NCBI GenBank assembly: GCA_963774745.1
Contig: CAVZGE010000006.1
Span: 124,001 to 188,000 of the forward strand
Source: Prado023 sp963774745
GTDB taxonomy: Bacteria > Actinomycetota > Actinomycetes > S36-B12 > CAIYMF01
Reading direction: 5' to 3'
DNA length: 64,000 nt
The notes beneath the pieces were generated by a model. That model made no database searches, had not been told where the DNA came from, and saw only the letters and a program-made list of their open reading frames with translations. Of this stretch, positions 62,403 to 64,000 are shown piece after piece. The position numbers were made by a program, and so were the translations under genes. Within the stretch, counting starts at the first letter, position 1, and each line of letters begins with the position of its first letter.

Positions 62403-62803
62403 GGCGATCCTCCTCCCGGGCTCCGGGGAGTGCGGACGCACCCACCGGGCCCTCGGATCCAGCCAACCACGCCGGGCGTGGGGATCGCCGTCCGGCGGGC
62501 AGGCGCGGCCCAGGACACGATCGCCGCCGCGCGCGGGAGGACCCCGCTGCCGACGGGGGAGCAAGCAGCGGGGCCCTCAAGATCATTTTGTGCCCTGCGC
62601 ACCCGTTGGCGCAAGTCGCACCCCGCGCGCCTGGCCCAGCCCGGCTGTCGTACCGGCGCGCAGTCACGGCCGGTGGTCGGGGGCAGGCTGGGCGACCCCG
62701 GAAACCGCGTCCGCGATCGGGGTCGTGAGGTCGTCCAGGAGGCGGCCCGGCCTGAACCGGGCGAGTCGTCTGCCCGTGACCGGCCACCGTCTAGCGTGGG
62801 CCC
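62403..62803. other. 401-bp intergenic region with hairpin and T-tract
   Basis: No credible gene lies between the divergent PEBP and acyl-CoA dehydrogenase genes. A perfect 9-bp stem (CCCCGCTGC at 62542-62550, GCAGCGGGG at 62565-62573) is followed after about 10 nt by ATCATTTT, the only A/T-rich patch in the region. On the plus strand this looks like an intrinsic terminator with no annotated gene ahead of it, so it could end a small RNA starting within the gap. TAGCGT at 62792-62797 is the -10 box of the next gene. Confidence 0.4.
62792..62797 (+). promoter_or_regulatory. -10 box TAGCGT of the second acyl-CoA dehydrogenase gene
   Basis: TAGCGT ends 6 nt before ATG 62804; there is no ribosome-binding site. 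Confidence 0.5.
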
Positions 62804-63958
<1,155 letters not shown>

Positions 63959-64000
63959 GCGCCGGTCCGCGGGCTGCGCGTATCGCCCCCGCATCCTCGC

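Overview
The window is very GC-rich with actinobacterial gene content: a group-2 sigma factor, EttA, GlbO-type truncated haemoglobin, an LCP protein, DUF2505, DUF1015 and an AbiEi/DUF559 protein. Many start codons lack a Shine-Dalgarno sequence and instead sit 6-8 nt behind a TANNNT-like -10 box, which suggests leaderless transcription. No rRNA, tRNA, CRISPR array or insertion sequence was found.

Layout. 1-5641: sucrose uptake and use (GH32 hydrolase, ROK fructokinase, PTS EIIBC) under a divergent LacI-type regulator, with clustered operators and a Crp-like site. 5638-9163: sigma factor, two small membrane proteins and a frameshifted alpha-amylase. 9222-27632: the most notable region, a putative secondary-lipid/polyketide cluster. 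It contains a Sfp-type phosphopantetheinyl transferase, a 1624-aa carboxylase with eukaryotic-like central and carboxyltransferase regions but no ATP-grasp, and an iterative synthase of about 3073 aa (KS-AT-KS-ACPx5-KR-DH). An acyl-CoA dehydrogenase and an NPD/PfaD-like flavoprotein (likely trans-acting enoyl reductase) complete it. Two TACG-N4-CGTA palindromes cover the apparent promoter. 27856-39777: an alpha/beta-hydrolase, DUF2505, a MaoC-type hydratase, an unusual RNase III-like protein, SSB, EttA, an AbiEi/DUF559 gene bracketed by related palindromes, a large FAD/Fe-S/CCG dehydrogenase and a cysteine hydrolase. 39778-51151: an AspT/YidE-type transporter, alpha-glucosidase, truncated haemoglobin, SDR-SRPBCC fusion, MscS channel, MalQ and PepN. 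51274-64000: CutC, RpiB, CYTH, PBP4-type carboxypeptidase, ornithine aminotransferase, HerA-like ATPase, LCP protein, PfkB kinase, DUF1015, PEBP and a second acyl-CoA dehydrogenase.

How the genes fit together. The scr genes, amylase, alpha-glucosidase and MalQ handle sucrose and alpha-glucans. In the lipid cluster the carboxylase should make malonyl-CoA, the AT should load it, the five carriers hold the chain, KS/KR/DH extend and process it, and the NPD protein would reduce enoyl intermediates. The product is unknown. All five carriers have Thr where phosphopantetheinyl Ser is expected.

Caution. Four apparent single-base frameshifts (near 3883, 8250, 21401 and 22740) interrupt otherwise intact families, three of them at short G/C runs. 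Sequencing or assembly error is the simplest explanation.
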